Source of the DNA: a virus
Virus record (IMG/VR): IMGVR_UViG_3300007735_000749
Location: 1 to 50,114 of that record
DNA length: 50,114 nt
Direction: 5' to 3' (one strand)
This document shows positions 9,843 to 20,200 of this stretch, piece after piece. The notes below the pieces were generated by a model, which saw only the letters and a program-made list of their open reading frames with translations, ran no database searches and was not told the origin of the DNA. The first letter of the stretch is position 1; every line of letters begins with the position of its first letter. The position numbers were made by a program, and so were the translations under genes.

Positions 9843-10621
9843 TTTTTAAGCAGCCGCATGATGCCACCGTGAGCATAAGCACCGCCATCACCGCCTTCAC
9901 CATCACTGCCGCTTGCATCACTCGGACTACTAGCGTCACCCAAGCCATCTGTACCGCCTACATTTCCACCATAGGTGCCGCCACTATATCCACTACTATA
10001 TCCACTACTACCTTTTACTGCAGGCGGGTTGAAGCTCAGCGGTTGATAGGGGGTAGATTGCTGTGACCATAAGGAGCGGACACCCCCCATTATTGGCGCA
10101 CCCATGCTTTGAGCACGATCAAATCCGCCCATTCTGCCGTAACCACCAAACGGACTGCCGTAACCGCCAAACGGACTGCCGTAGCCACCACCGTAGCCAC
10201 CACCGTAGCCACCACCGTAGCCACCACCGTAGCCACCACCGTAGCCACCACCGTAGCCCCCAAAACCACCAAACGGACTCTGATAGTTCATGTACTGCGG
10301 CTGATACACCGGCTGATAGAACTGCGGTGCGTTCCCCATCGGACGATAGCCGGAAGGCGGAGTTTCTCCCGTAAAGCGAGATGTGCTGCCACCTGCAGGA
10401 ACTTCACTAGGCGACTGTGGTTGTTCAAGAGGTTGTGCTGAAGTTTGGGCGGCGTATCGTTGATCTAAAACCGGATTGGAACCTCTAAACTGTCCAAAGT
10501 CATAGCCACCACCAAAACCACTGTACGGATTGCTGTAACCGCGTTGCCCGCCAAAACCGGTTGGCTGCGAAGCGCCTTGTGGGCCTTGCTGCGGTCCTGC
10601 ACTCATTCCACCACCAGCCAT
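9839..10621 (-). CDS. Gly/Tyr-rich repeat protein (260 aa)
   Basis: The protein is dominated by glycine and tyrosine, with seven tandem GGYG units near the centre encoded by a 12-base repeat. It also has repeated PFGGYG segments. The C-terminus is YAHGGIMRLLKK, one of several GG-I/V motifs shared by proteins of this operon. There is no enzymatic motif. Such Gly/Tyr-rich proteins are usually disordered or self-associating. Its place among virion genes suggests a structural or internal protein, which is inference. Confidence 0.75.
   Translation of the reverse strand: MAGGGMSAGPQQGPQGASQPTGFGGQRGYSNPYSGFGGGYDFGQFRGSNPVLDQRYAAQTSAQPLEQPQSPSEVPAGGSTSRFTGETPPSGYRPMGNAPQFYQPVYQPQYMNYQSPFGGFGGYGGGYGGGYGGGYGGGYGGGYGGGYGSPFGGYGSPFGGYGRMGGFDRAQSMGAPIMGGVRSLWSQQSTPYQPLSFNPPAVKGSSGYSSGYSGGTYGGNVGGTDGLGDASSPSDASGSDGEGGDGGAYAHGGIMRLLKK
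10179..10262 (-). repeat. 12-bp tandem repeat encoding GGYG
   Basis: Seven copies of the plus-strand unit GTAGCCACCACC start at 10181, 10193, 10205, 10217, 10229, 10241 and 10253. The unit length is a multiple of three, so copy-number change would lengthen or shorten the protein without a frameshift. Confidence 0.95.
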
Positions 10622-10631
10622 GATCTGCTCC

Positions 10632-11513
10632 TTACGCGGGCATGAACTTTTCAGGGTTGATCTGACGCCCTTGCTTTTTGTTGCCGGTGCGCGTCTCGCG
10701 GACTTTATCCATCATCTTGTACAACTGCTTAGCGCCTGCATCGGTCGAGCCGTTGCCGAGATGAGACACAACATCAGCTGGCACCACAAACTCACCGTCG
10801 GCTAGCCGCGCTGGCCGCTTACCGGCAATCGTCGCAGGAATGTTGTCCGACATGCCATCACCCGGACCGCGTAACAGACGACCGCCATCAGAGTAAGTGC
10901 CAAGATCCGAGATGCCGCCTGTGTTCATAAAGACGACGGGTTCGGTCTGCTGTACAGGTTGTGCATCGCCGCTCAGAGCGGCAATCCCGCCACCGGCCAT
11001 AGGAAAAGCGGGACGATACGTATCTGGATTGTACTGAAAACGAGAAAGCGGGCCGGTGTATTTTTCTTGTTCCGGCACACCAGAGCGACGGTTACTCAGC
11101 GCCAACACACCCAACCCGGCACCACCGCCGTAAAGCATCTTTTGAGTGGGCGTCAGGCTTTGCCACCATGCGGTGGGGCTGCTTAAAAAACTGGGGGCCG
11201 CAGAAGCGGCTTCAAGCATCGGCCCAGTACTGGCACCTGCCGCTGTCGCCGCTGGAATGACATTGCCCATCGCGCTATAGGTCTGACCTGCAGCCAACGC
11301 AGGTTGCACGCTGCCTGTGACGCCCGCTCCTAACGCCTCAGCTCCCGCTGCGCCACCCGCACCACTCAACGCACTGCCCAGCCCACCTAGCGCCGCGCCT
11401 CCAATACCGCCAATGATTGCGCCCTTCAGCGGATCTTTACCTTGAATGGCTGATGTCCCACCGCCAATTGCCGCGCTCAAGAGCGCTGCTTCTCCAATTC
11501 CCATTCCAGCCAT
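10632..11513 (-). CDS. Structural-module protein with conserved DGEFVVPADVVSHLGNG block
   Basis: This 293-residue protein begins with Gly/Ala-rich segments (AIIGGIGGAALGGLGSAL) that could be membrane active. A middle region contains MAGGGIAALSG and TGGISDLGTYSDGG. The C-terminal 80 residues contain GPGDGMSDNIPATIAGKRPA and then ADGEFVVPADVVSHLGNGS and AKQLYKMMDKVRETRTG. I recognise that C-terminal block as widespread in structural proteins of environmental tailed phages, without an established function. It lies between the Gly/Tyr-rich protein and a tail-associated gene. It is probably virion associated; the exact role is unknown. Confidence 0.8.
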   Translation of the reverse strand: MAGMGIGEAALLSAAIGGGTSAIQGKDPLKGAIIGGIGGAALGGLGSALSGAGGAAGAEALGAGVTGSVQPALAAGQTYSAMGNVIPAATAAGASTGPMLEAASAAPSFLSSPTAWWQSLTPTQKMLYGGGAGLGVLALSNRRSGVPEQEKYTGPLSRFQYNPDTYRPAFPMAGGGIAALSGDAQPVQQTEPVVFMNTGGISDLGTYSDGGRLLRGPGDGMSDNIPATIAGKRPARLADGEFVVPADVVSHLGNGSTDAGAKQLYKMMDKVRETRTGNKKQGRQINPEKFMPA

Positions 11514-11569
11514 GAGAGGCTCCTTTTATGCAATCGTATCACTCTAAAAGCGCCGATTCAAAGGTCTAT

Positions 11570-12961
11570 TTACTGCGTCAGATCATAAAACGATAGCGAT
11601 CCGACACCGTCACCTTTGGTGGCACCGGACACCGTCCTAACCCCTAATGTGTACACATCACTGGTCCCGGCAATTGACGTGCCAAGCTGCAAATCCCAGT
11701 TGTAGCCTGTCGGCAAAGATGTAGTTGTCGTGCCACCGCTGCCAGTCGAAGTGACATAGTCCGTCTGCACAATTGACCCGCCAGTCATGGCGGTCGCCGC
11801 AATGTCATAATCCACGTTGGAATCTGTTGGCACCGTAGCTGCCCAAGTTGCGCCGGTTAAGGTTGGGTTCTTAATTAATGCAACTTCATAGTTTTGGCTG
11901 GTCAAAGGCAGGAACTGCACTCGGTTTGGCAGCACAACCGCACCAGTCCTACCCGATGCCAGCCGAATAGACACAATCGGATAAAACGCTGCCGTATCGA
12001 TGTTGGTAAATGATGTGGTGCGACGTGCTACATGGTCAATCGATGTCTGCTCAAACCCGCCCTCAGAAACCACTGAGCAGCAAATAGATTTCATAGACGC
12101 CGCAAGCGCCGATGAAGTAACGATCTCATACCGCACCGGTAGGATCGCCGTGGTCATGTAGACGTTCGTGATTTCGTTGGCGTTAGTAAATGTATGGCAG
12201 ACAATATATTCGCCGTTGATGATGAATCCACAGCGCACCGAACCAACACCCAGCCACTCAAAGTCCATCCACAGAATCTGCGCTTTTGACGGATCAAGGG
12301 TGTAGCCTGACGCTCCCGTGCCATCTAACTTGTCACCATTCCAATTCTGTTGAGTGACAGTTCTGGCGTCAGAAACTGAACCGGTAACATACGAACGCAG
12401 GACAAACGCATACGTCCCATCAACCCGCTGGAAGAAAACCCCGTTCTGGTCGTTGTAGTAGCCAACCCGCTGCGTCAAATTCAAGCTCTGACTGCTGTCC
12501 ATCACAAAGGTAGCAAGAACCAACAGCCCTTTACCGGGCTGATACGGGAACGAACGATAGGACTGCCGTTTAACTGACCCAACCCCGCCGCTTGTAACCT
12601 CCATCTTCACCGCTGCTTCATTGGAAAGAAAGGTGGTCGTGCCGGTTCCCGTTGTCGCTACGTCAAACTGATTGTCGGCAGCGTAGCGGTTCTGACTATC
12701 AAAGAGGGTAAAGGGCTGACTGACCCTTTGACGCCCAAACGCATCCAAATATGTCGGCGGTAGTGACACTGTGCCGGAGACCGGCAGGGTGGATGCATTT
12801 GCCATAAGTCGTGCTATGAAGTTATCCAGCCGGTTGAAATACAGACGCAGGACGTTGCTGTACTGATCTTGAAATTGCGCGTTCCACTGAGAAGGTGCAA
12901 GCGGAAGACTGGGCGCAGCAATCTTATCAATTGCATAATCAGTGGTGACTACAAAAGTCAT
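11570..12961 (-). CDS. Virion structural protein, tail/receptor-associated (463 aa)
   Basis: The protein opens with a helical segment (WNAQFQDQYSNVLRLYFNRL) and then a DAFGRQRVSQPFTLFDSQNR motif. That motif is familiar from phage virion proteins that sit beside tail hubs. The rest is beta-rich, with aromatic and Thr/Ser-rich strands typical of tail appendages. Its ATG overlaps the stop of the following (upstream) hub gene at 12958-12961 as ATGA. A distal tail or receptor-binding role is inferred from position and composition. Confidence 0.8.
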   Translation of the reverse strand: MTFVVTTDYAIDKIAAPSLPLAPSQWNAQFQDQYSNVLRLYFNRLDNFIARLMANASTLPVSGTVSLPPTYLDAFGRQRVSQPFTLFDSQNRYAADNQFDVATTGTGTTTFLSNEAAVKMEVTSGGVGSVKRQSYRSFPYQPGKGLLVLATFVMDSSQSLNLTQRVGYYNDQNGVFFQRVDGTYAFVLRSYVTGSVSDARTVTQQNWNGDKLDGTGASGYTLDPSKAQILWMDFEWLGVGSVRCGFIINGEYIVCHTFTNANEITNVYMTTAILPVRYEIVTSSALAASMKSICCSVVSEGGFEQTSIDHVARRTTSFTNIDTAAFYPIVSIRLASGRTGAVVLPNRVQFLPLTSQNYEVALIKNPTLTGATWAATVPTDSNVDYDIAATAMTGGSIVQTDYVTSTGSGGTTTTSLPTGYNWDLQLGTSIAGTSDVYTLGVRTVSGATKGDGVGSLSFYDLTQ

Positions 12962-15084
12962 CTTCTACCATCCGGTTTGATGTCGATTCGCGGTGCACCC
13001 AACTGCCAGCAGGTGTTGACCTGCTCCGAAGAAATCTCAAAAATCATCTGCCGACCGCGCACTCGAGTGAAGATTTGGCCTGTGAATTCTTCAGTAATAA
13101 CGTACGAAGTGCCTTCAGCGACAACACCGCTGGCTGATGAAACCTGCCCCGAACCGGAGTTATAGAGTGCTCGCAAGGTCATTGTGACACGTGGCGATAC
13201 ATTAGCAGGAGAGTTGCTGGAATTGCTGAACGTCAGGTCGGGCAGCACACGCCACACAAAACCGAAGTTATGCCCGTCTCCAATATCAAACTCTGACGAA
13301 GAGATGTTAGCGCTGAGCGCGTTGGTCGTGCCGTCGGTGTTGTCGTTGATGCCGTTCTCGTGGTCGATCAGCCGTCCAGTCTGCGTAGACGAGTTATAGG
13401 TTGTCGCCATCGGGTGGGCCCGCAGCCCAGAGTCCATCCATGCAGAACGACTCAATGTGCCGTAGTACCAGATCCGCTCAAGATAGTTGTAGACCACGTA
13501 GCGATCAGGATAGCTAGCATCGGCAGAACAGTATAGCCACCAGACTTCATTAAAGGCTTCGTTGGTGCTGGCAAATACTTGCACGCGCTGATCCAGATTG
13601 AAGTCATTAAAGACATAACGCCGCACGTCGCAGTTCAACGTCTGCACACGCCCGTCATAGGCGTAAAACTTATCCACGCCCATCCAATAAATAACGCCTG
13701 ACGCAATAACTGCCGCGTTTTGACCGGCAATTGAAATATTGTCGCCCAGCAACTGGCTACCCCACACATCGGGTGGTCCAAGATACTGCAAGCTATAAAC
13801 ACTCGAATCGGTAAACACGACAATTTCTTGCCGCGTTTGAACAGCCGTTACGATTTCCGAACCGTGAGACAACCGAATAAAACCGGCTTGATTTGCTAGA
13901 TCGGGGGTCCACACGTACGGATTATCAAGGTGCGACCAGCGAATCAGCATTGGATCTAGCGTCGACGATCCATAATCGTTGCAGCCAAACGCAAAAATAA
14001 ATCGGCTTGTGTCAGAAACAGTCAGGTAATTTTGGCTAGTTGGTACGTCGACCAGCAACGAAATTTTGTTCGTGCCCGAACCAGCAGCCGTCACATTGAC
14101 CAGCGCCCCGCTACTATCCAATAAATTTGCCGTCAAACCAGACACGTTAAACAGATAGTAAGTCGTAGCGGCTGATATGCCGGTAGGCAACGAACCGCCT
14201 GTATTACTGAACTGAACCGCTGTGCCTTCAGTGAGCGGCGTTGTAAACGTCACGACCGTGGGGCTGGCGGTGGTAAATGTGACATTACCCCCCAACGAAT
14301 TGAGCAGCACGCCGGGAGCGCTCAACCCGCCCGTAGCATCCCAATAGTACACCCCGCCACCGCGAGGACCAAAGACCAAGTCCTCACCATAATTTTGCTG
14401 GCTCCATTGGCGCAACACATATTGCGTCGTCGAGACCGTGGTGCCCCACGTGCCACTACTCCACGTACCTGCGCCCCAGCCCGTTAGCGGCACTGCAAAT
14501 GCAGGCCCGACATTGAGTTGATATGTCGCAACAACAGCGGCTCCGCCACCGGGTGAGCCTGCAATAGCAGTAGCATTTGGCGTCACCGAAATAGTAATGG
14601 TGTACGTGTTGGCGTCAACAACAGTAACTTGGAATTCTTGATTGAGCACCGCTGCCGTCACGTTCGTGCCGCCGCCGCCAATATCAACGGCTCCGCTAAA
14701 CGTCACAAAGTCGCCGGTCGCACAGCCGTGATTCGTATCAGTCACCGTCACTGTGGTTGACGCGGTCAGCGCAAACGGATTGGCGTTAATGGTCGATGTT
14801 TCACGAATGGGCGTGATGTTGTAGTAAGCGCCGCCATTCTCAATGTAGAACTTTAAGTTGGTGCCAAGCCCAATTAAGTTTTGGTTATCCAGCGTGACCC
14901 ATGCATTAAGCGAGCGGCAAATGCCTTGAAACGTCGTCAATGAGTATGGCACCCATCCGCCAATCGTCTCGGGATTGCCTTGACGAAAACGAACTTTATC
15001 GCCGTCATACCACCCACCCTCCGTGGTATAACGCGTGTTCTCACGGTTGATACCGGGCTTGAATATGATTTTTTGGAGCGGCAT
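12958..15084 (-). CDS. Tail hub / phage-stabilisation-type protein
   Basis: The 708-residue protein begins PLQKIIFKPGINRENTRYTT and then has EGGWYDGDKVRFRQGNPETI. This signature is seen in large hub-like proteins of short-tailed phages, related by annotation to the P22 stabilisation family. The body is beta-rich with Thr/Val repeats. It includes segments such as IRLSHGSEIVTAVQTRQEIVVFTDSSVYSLQ that resemble propeller-like blades. Next to the collar-domain fibre gene and the adaptor genes, it is the best candidate for the central tail hub or nozzle. The assignment is by motif and context only. Confidence 0.75.
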   Translation of the reverse strand: MPLQKIIFKPGINRENTRYTTEGGWYDGDKVRFRQGNPETIGGWVPYSLTTFQGICRSLNAWVTLDNQNLIGLGTNLKFYIENGGAYYNITPIRETSTINANPFALTASTTVTVTDTNHGCATGDFVTFSGAVDIGGGGTNVTAAVLNQEFQVTVVDANTYTITISVTPNATAIAGSPGGGAAVVATYQLNVGPAFAVPLTGWGAGTWSSGTWGTTVSTTQYVLRQWSQQNYGEDLVFGPRGGGVYYWDATGGLSAPGVLLNSLGGNVTFTTASPTVVTFTTPLTEGTAVQFSNTGGSLPTGISAATTYYLFNVSGLTANLLDSSGALVNVTAAGSGTNKISLLVDVPTSQNYLTVSDTSRFIFAFGCNDYGSSTLDPMLIRWSHLDNPYVWTPDLANQAGFIRLSHGSEIVTAVQTRQEIVVFTDSSVYSLQYLGPPDVWGSQLLGDNISIAGQNAAVIASGVIYWMGVDKFYAYDGRVQTLNCDVRRYVFNDFNLDQRVQVFASTNEAFNEVWWLYCSADASYPDRYVVYNYLERIWYYGTLSRSAWMDSGLRAHPMATTYNSSTQTGRLIDHENGINDNTDGTTNALSANISSSEFDIGDGHNFGFVWRVLPDLTFSNSSNSPANVSPRVTMTLRALYNSGSGQVSSASGVVAEGTSYVITEEFTGQIFTRVRGRQMIFEISSEQVNTCWQLGAPRIDIKPDGRR

Positions 15085-15087
15085 GAT

Positions 15088-16428
15088 TTACGCCGTCCGT
15101 TTCCACATATACACAGTGATATATGGCTGGTAGTTTGCGTTCGTACCAGAAGAACCTGTCGTATCCGTTGTACCAGATAGTGTATGAGTGTGCGAAGCAT
15201 CGATAGCATAATCGTTACCAGATGCCTGACTTCCAGATCCGCTACCAGCAATAGTCGCAGAAGTTGTAGTTACGATACCCGTGGAATTGTTTGGTTTACC
15301 AGCATAAAAACTACCAGTCAAACTCGCTGTACTAACCACCGCGCTGCCGCTTAACGTATGGTTATGACTAACCACAATTGCGTCGGCTGAACCACCAGTT
15401 TCTTCCGCAGTATCAAATAAAGGATTAGCGGCGTTGAAACCGACCGGGACGCGACCGGCACCAAATGCAGTCCATGTACCGAATCCAAGCAAGGTACCCG
15501 GATTTGTAGAATTGGTGGCGTTTATGTAAATTGATCCAACTGGATGTAACGTTTGAAGCGCCGTTTGAACTGCCGCCTGAACAAAAGCCGTAGTTGCGAC
15601 CGTTGTGTTATTTGTACCGGATGATTGTGTTGGCGCGGTAGGAGATCCTGCAAGAGTAGGTGAAGTTGCAAGAGCTATACCACCAGATCCCGTGACGTTT
15701 TGACCAAGCGCGGTCGCAACACCCGTACCGAAAGCAGTTATTCCAGTACCACCACGACTAACCGGCAAAGTGCCGGTCGTTCCACCATCGATTGGAAGCC
15801 CGGTGGCATTAGACAACGTGGCAGCAGACGGTGTGCCCAAGTTTGGGGTGGTAAGCGTCGGGCTGGTGGACAAAACTATTCCGCCGGAACCCGTAACGTT
15901 CTGCCCAAGTGCAGTAGCTACACCAGTGCCAAAAGAAGTAATCCCAGTCCCGCCGTTCGCCACTGCCAACGTACCGCTCAGTTTCGTAATGTCTGTCGTG
16001 GCGATAAGCGCAAAATCAGAACCATTCCAAGCAATCAGAGCCGCTCTGCTGGCTGCTACCGTCACGCCCGTGGTCGGCCCAAGCCCTACAACTTTTACGC
16101 TCTGACTGGTCGAGGTTGCATTGATGACCAGATAGACTTTGTCTGCAGCCGGAACTGTTATCGTTAACAAACCGGCGGGACTGCCCGTGCAGCGGATAAT
16201 GGCGTACTGAGCGGACCCCGCAGCTCCTGATCCGGCCTGAGTGAGCGAGCTTCCGTTTGTTGTCGAGAGCGTGACAGCCGTCTGCGTCCCACTAATAACT
16301 TGTGCACCAGCAACCGCCGAGTCGACATAGTCAGTGATGTAATTATTGACCGTCGTGCCCCACGTACCGCTAAGCTCGCCCGTAGCAGGTTTAGCTAGCC
16401 CGAGAAGCGTGGTATAGGAGGTAGGCAT
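15088..16428 (-). CDS. Tail fibre with C-terminal collar domain
   Basis: The N-terminus (SYTTLLGLAKPATGELSGTW) is a typical phage fibre attachment start. The middle holds two close copies of a block around GGTGITSFGTGVATALGQNV. The C-terminal third contains HPVGSIYINATNSTNPGTLL, then WTAFGAGRVPVG and SHNHTLSG, and ends in YQPYITVYMWKRTA. Together these are the phage tail collar/fibre-tip signature found in short tail fibres and receptor-binding proteins. It probably contacts the host surface. The gene lies directly downstream of the repeat proteins at 16438 and 17229. Confidence 0.88.
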   Translation of the reverse strand: MPTSYTTLLGLAKPATGELSGTWGTTVNNYITDYVDSAVAGAQVISGTQTAVTLSTTNGSSLTQAGSGAAGSAQYAIIRCTGSPAGLLTITVPAADKVYLVINATSTSQSVKVVGLGPTTGVTVAASRAALIAWNGSDFALIATTDITKLSGTLAVANGGTGITSFGTGVATALGQNVTGSGGIVLSTSPTLTTPNLGTPSAATLSNATGLPIDGGTTGTLPVSRGGTGITAFGTGVATALGQNVTGSGGIALATSPTLAGSPTAPTQSSGTNNTTVATTAFVQAAVQTALQTLHPVGSIYINATNSTNPGTLLGFGTWTAFGAGRVPVGFNAANPLFDTAEETGGSADAIVVSHNHTLSGSAVVSTASLTGSFYAGKPNNSTGIVTTTSATIAGSGSGSQASGNDYAIDASHTHTLSGTTDTTGSSGTNANYQPYITVYMWKRTA

Positions 16429-16437
16429 GTGAAAACC

Positions 16438-17229
16438 TCAAATTGTGTCGATGTTGATCCAGCCAGACCCGGCGCTCGTATCAATGGTTGTCCACCCACC
16501 GGCATTTGCGGTGTTGACATTCTGCCAGTTGCCCGGCTGAGCATCGTCAATCAAGTTCCAGAGAAATGCTCCGACAGCCAAGTCTAGCACCGTCACGGTG
16601 TCAGTGAAAGAGGTCGGGAAGATCGCCAACGAGTTGACTGAATCCTGTGCAACCGCAGACTCCGGCACCACCACATTGAAGATACTCGGCGCAACCGCTG
16701 TGGCATCCAACGCCAAGACCGACTCTGTGACTGACGCTCCAAACACCGCCTGAGCTGCCATCGTTTCAGAGGCAGTTGATGTTTCGTTGATCGTTGCCGG
16801 GAACGTGATAAAGCCAACGTCCGTGTCCGTCCCGGTTGCTGATTCAGAGATCGTGGCAGGGAACGTGATGAACCCCACATCGCTGTCTGATGCTGTCACC
16901 GAGTCCGAGAACGGCGCATTGAAGGTACTTGGCGCAACCAAGAAGGTATCTGAAACCAACGCACTCTCTGTAATACTCACCCCTAAGTCAGTGGCCGCTG
17001 CCAACAGATCTGCAGCTGTAAGACTCTCATTTAATGCGGCGTTAAAAATTAACGCGCCAACGGCCGTACTATCGGAACCTGTAAGACTCTCATTTAATGC
17101 AGCGTTAAAAATTGACGCGCCAACAGCCGTACTATCTGAACCTGTAGCGCTTTCAGAAACAAAAACGTTTATAGCCCCCTCTGGGAGCGCCGAGAACGGG
17201 AACTCTGCGAATGAGCCAAAGCCAAACAT
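16438..17229 (-). CDS. Repeat-rich virion protein with ESxTxSDS motif (263 aa)
   Basis: The protein is built of roughly 21-residue repeats around the core FNAALNESLTGSDSTAVGA and variants such as FPATISESATGTDTDVGF. It ends in three short Trp motifs (WQNVN, GWTTID, GWINID). The repeats predict a beta-solenoid or stalk. The start codon overlaps the stop of the 1726-residue gene by one base (TAATG), so the two are probably co-translated and may form one appendage. No enzymatic motif was seen. Confidence 0.8.
   Translation of the reverse strand: MFGFGSFAEFPFSALPEGAINVFVSESATGSDSTAVGASIFNAALNESLTGSDSTAVGALIFNAALNESLTAADLLAAATDLGVSITESALVSDTFLVAPSTFNAPFSDSVTASDSDVGFITFPATISESATGTDTDVGFITFPATINETSTASETMAAQAVFGASVTESVLALDATAVAPSIFNVVVPESAVAQDSVNSLAIFPTSFTDTVTVLDLAVGAFLWNLIDDAQPGNWQNVNTANAGGWTTIDTSAGSGWINIDTI
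17018..17143 (-). repeat. 63-bp tandem duplication inside the repeat protein gene
   Basis: Positions 17018-17080 and 17081-17143 are nearly identical direct repeats, each coding for one 21-residue unit. They differ at only a few bases, so this is the youngest duplication in the gene. Confidence 0.9.
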
Positions 17230-20200
17230 TAGAAGAACAAGAAGAAGTTAGATGTTGCAGTCCCCGGAGCGGGGGCGACGTTGAAGTACCACCCTAAACT
17301 GCCGTTGTTCGTTGAGTTTGCGCCAGCGTACCATGTCGTATCAAGACTGAACGCCCTCACACCGGTGATCGTTAGGTAGTCAACGTTCGCTGCCGTTCCA
17401 GATCCGGTAAAGATCAGCGTACCCGGAGAACTCGCAGATGTACCTGTTACCGTCAGGATGTTGCCAACCGTGCCAGTAGCCGTCCATGAGGTCGTGACCC
17501 GCTGAGTCGTCGTTCCAATGTTGATTGTGTTGGCACCAGCAGCGGTGCTGCTAATGGTCTTGAAGGTGTTGTTACCGCCGATTGATAGCGTACCGTTGCC
17601 GCCTTGATTCAGCGTGATGTTGGTGTAGGCAACGCCGCCGCCTTGAAAACTTTTAGAAGATGCGCTGGTTAGGCTAATTGTGCCGGTGCCGGTGACGGTG
17701 AGGTTAGTGGAGGTGGATGTAGTCCAACCTCCTGAGTTAGTTATAGTCCAAGTCCCAGAACCTATAGCAATAGTTCTTGTATTAGAATTTGAAGAACTTA
17801 CACCGCCTTGAGTTGTGCTGCCTGACAGTGTTACATTATAAGTTACAGCGTCGAATGTCCCATTGGTTATAGTTATAGCTGGGGCACCGCCACTTCCAGT
17901 CGATGTAAAAGCATCTTGTAATGATACTGTTCCACCTACTGAATTAATAACCAAATATTGTGGAAAAGATTTTCCCTGACTCGTTATGGTTTGGCTTACG
18001 CGACCCAAAAATGTCAGGCTTGTAGCTCCACCAGTTATGGTAGTCCCTGTTCCATTAATCCAATTTCCGTAAATTGAGGGTCCTGGCCCAGTAGCCAGCG
18101 TCATCGTGTTTGCCGTGCGAGCCGACATATCGATGGTGCCGATGTTGTAGGAGACATCGATGGTTATCGTGGCACCGCTGTTTAGCCCTGTGGCTTCAAA
18201 GATGCAGGTATCTTGCGCCAAAGGGAAGTTATTTGCTGCAACCCCGCCCCCACTTGTTAAGGCCCAGCCTGTAGCGGACCAGCCGCCACCCGCTGCAAGG
18301 TTCCAATATTTGTTTGCCGCAGCGGTAAACGTGATTCCACTGTTGCCCTTACAGTCCCCCAGCCGAGTTCCAGATACCGGAGCCGCAGCACCCGCTATAG
18401 TGATGTCGCGAAAGTCTACATCCGTACCGGAGAACGCAGCGGCAGTGATCGTGCGGGTGGTGCCAATTGTGTTTGATTGGACAAACTGCCGCATCGTGGC
18501 GTTGGTGCCAGCGGAGAAGGTCAAAGTGCCGGTGACCGTTTGGTTGGCAGACAGGGCAATGGTCTTTAGGCCCGAAGAAGTAATGCCGGTGAAAGACAGA
18601 TTGTTAAAGCTATTTACGCCGTTGATGGTGATGGTAGTTCCGGGGCTGGTATTGGTAAAGCTGACGTTGTAGAAAGTTTGGTTGTTGCCAGAAAAGGTTG
18701 GCGAAGTGTCTGAGGAGTCAATCTGAGAGGTGCTTGCGGTAACAGTTAGGTTTGCACGAGTTGTTTCGGTTGTGCCAAAATTAATAAATCCAGAAAGTCC
18801 CAACGTTGTTGTTCCCGTGCCAAAGTTAATTGTGCGAGTATTTCCGTTATTAGACGCGATATTGCCCGCCGTTAAATTATAGGTGGAAAGATTAATAGAG
18901 CCATTCGTAACCGTCAGCGCTGACGTTCCTATATTTAGCGCACTACCCAAACTCCACGAACAATCTACGCCATTTATTGTTATCGTGCTTGCCAGCGTTA
19001 CCCCATTAGTCGTAAAAGTCAGTCCAGTCGAGTTGCTGGATAACGTCATGTTCCCAGTATATGTCCTCGTCAGTCCCGTTGCAGGAAGCGTTACGTTGCC
19101 GTGTATCCCGACCATTGCGGTCGATCCAGCAAGCGTCACATTGCCAGACAGCGGCCCAGCGATCGTGAGTGACTTCATCCGAATCCCGCCGGTCACGGCA
19201 TCTACCGTAGCGGTATAGGCAGTTGCGTTAGAGGCTGAATCAAAGATCACATCATCGTGACTACGTGGAACCGCTGCTCCGGAACCGCCGCCAGAGCTAG
19301 TAGACCATCTCGCGGTATCCGACCAGTTGCCCGTGCCACCGACCCAGTAGCGGGTTCCATCAGCAGGTTTAGCCGTGCGGTAAACAGGCGCAGCTGCCGT
19401 TCCTGTGCTGTTGGCTCCAGCGTAGAACTCACCGGGGCTTGTGGCTGCAAAGCCGATACTGCCCATTGCAAGGTAGTCAATACCGGATGTGCAAGAGCCA
19501 GCAAGGATGTGAGAGGTTCCTGTGCCTCCCAACGTGACCACGTTACCCGCAGTGCCCGTGACAGTCCACTTGCCGAAGGTCTGATTGGTTGCTTGGAAGT
19601 CTATGGTATGTGCAACGGTTTTCGTGCTGGCAATCTCTGCAAATGTATTGTTTCCACCGATAAATAAAGTAGATGTGCCGGTTGTCCCGCCGATGGTGAG
19701 TTTATTGTAAGTAAAATCCCCGCCTTCAAAAGATCGTGTTGACGAGCTGGTGTTAGACAGAACAATATTGGCTGTGCCTTTATAAAAGTTTAAGCCAGAT
19801 GCGGTTGGATTCCATACCGCGCCTGTGCCTGTTAAAGTCCATGTACCAGATCCCATTTTTAATGTTCTAGTAGATCCACTAGTTGACGCTGTAGTAAATG
19901 TCACATTGTATGTGACAGCATCAAATGTTCCTCCAGACAACGAAAACACACTTGTTGTTGTTAATGCATCAGCAAGCTGTACTACTGTTGAAATATTTAT
20001 TACACTTATAGCTGTACCACCAAAGGACACTCCATTACTTGTAATTGTTTGTGTGCCATTTTTTGCAAACTGCATTGTTGCGTTAATTGAGCAAGTCACG
20101 CCAGTGCCAAATTTCCAATTTCCATAAACAGTCGGACCAGACGGCCCAGACAATGTCATTGCGCTCGTTCTTGCAGAAGCATCAAATGTTCCAACGTTCC

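Noticed and set aside
10179-10262. The 12-base tandem repeat as a CRISPR-like array.
   Set aside because: There are no spacers, the unit is too short, and it codes a GGYG repeat in frame.
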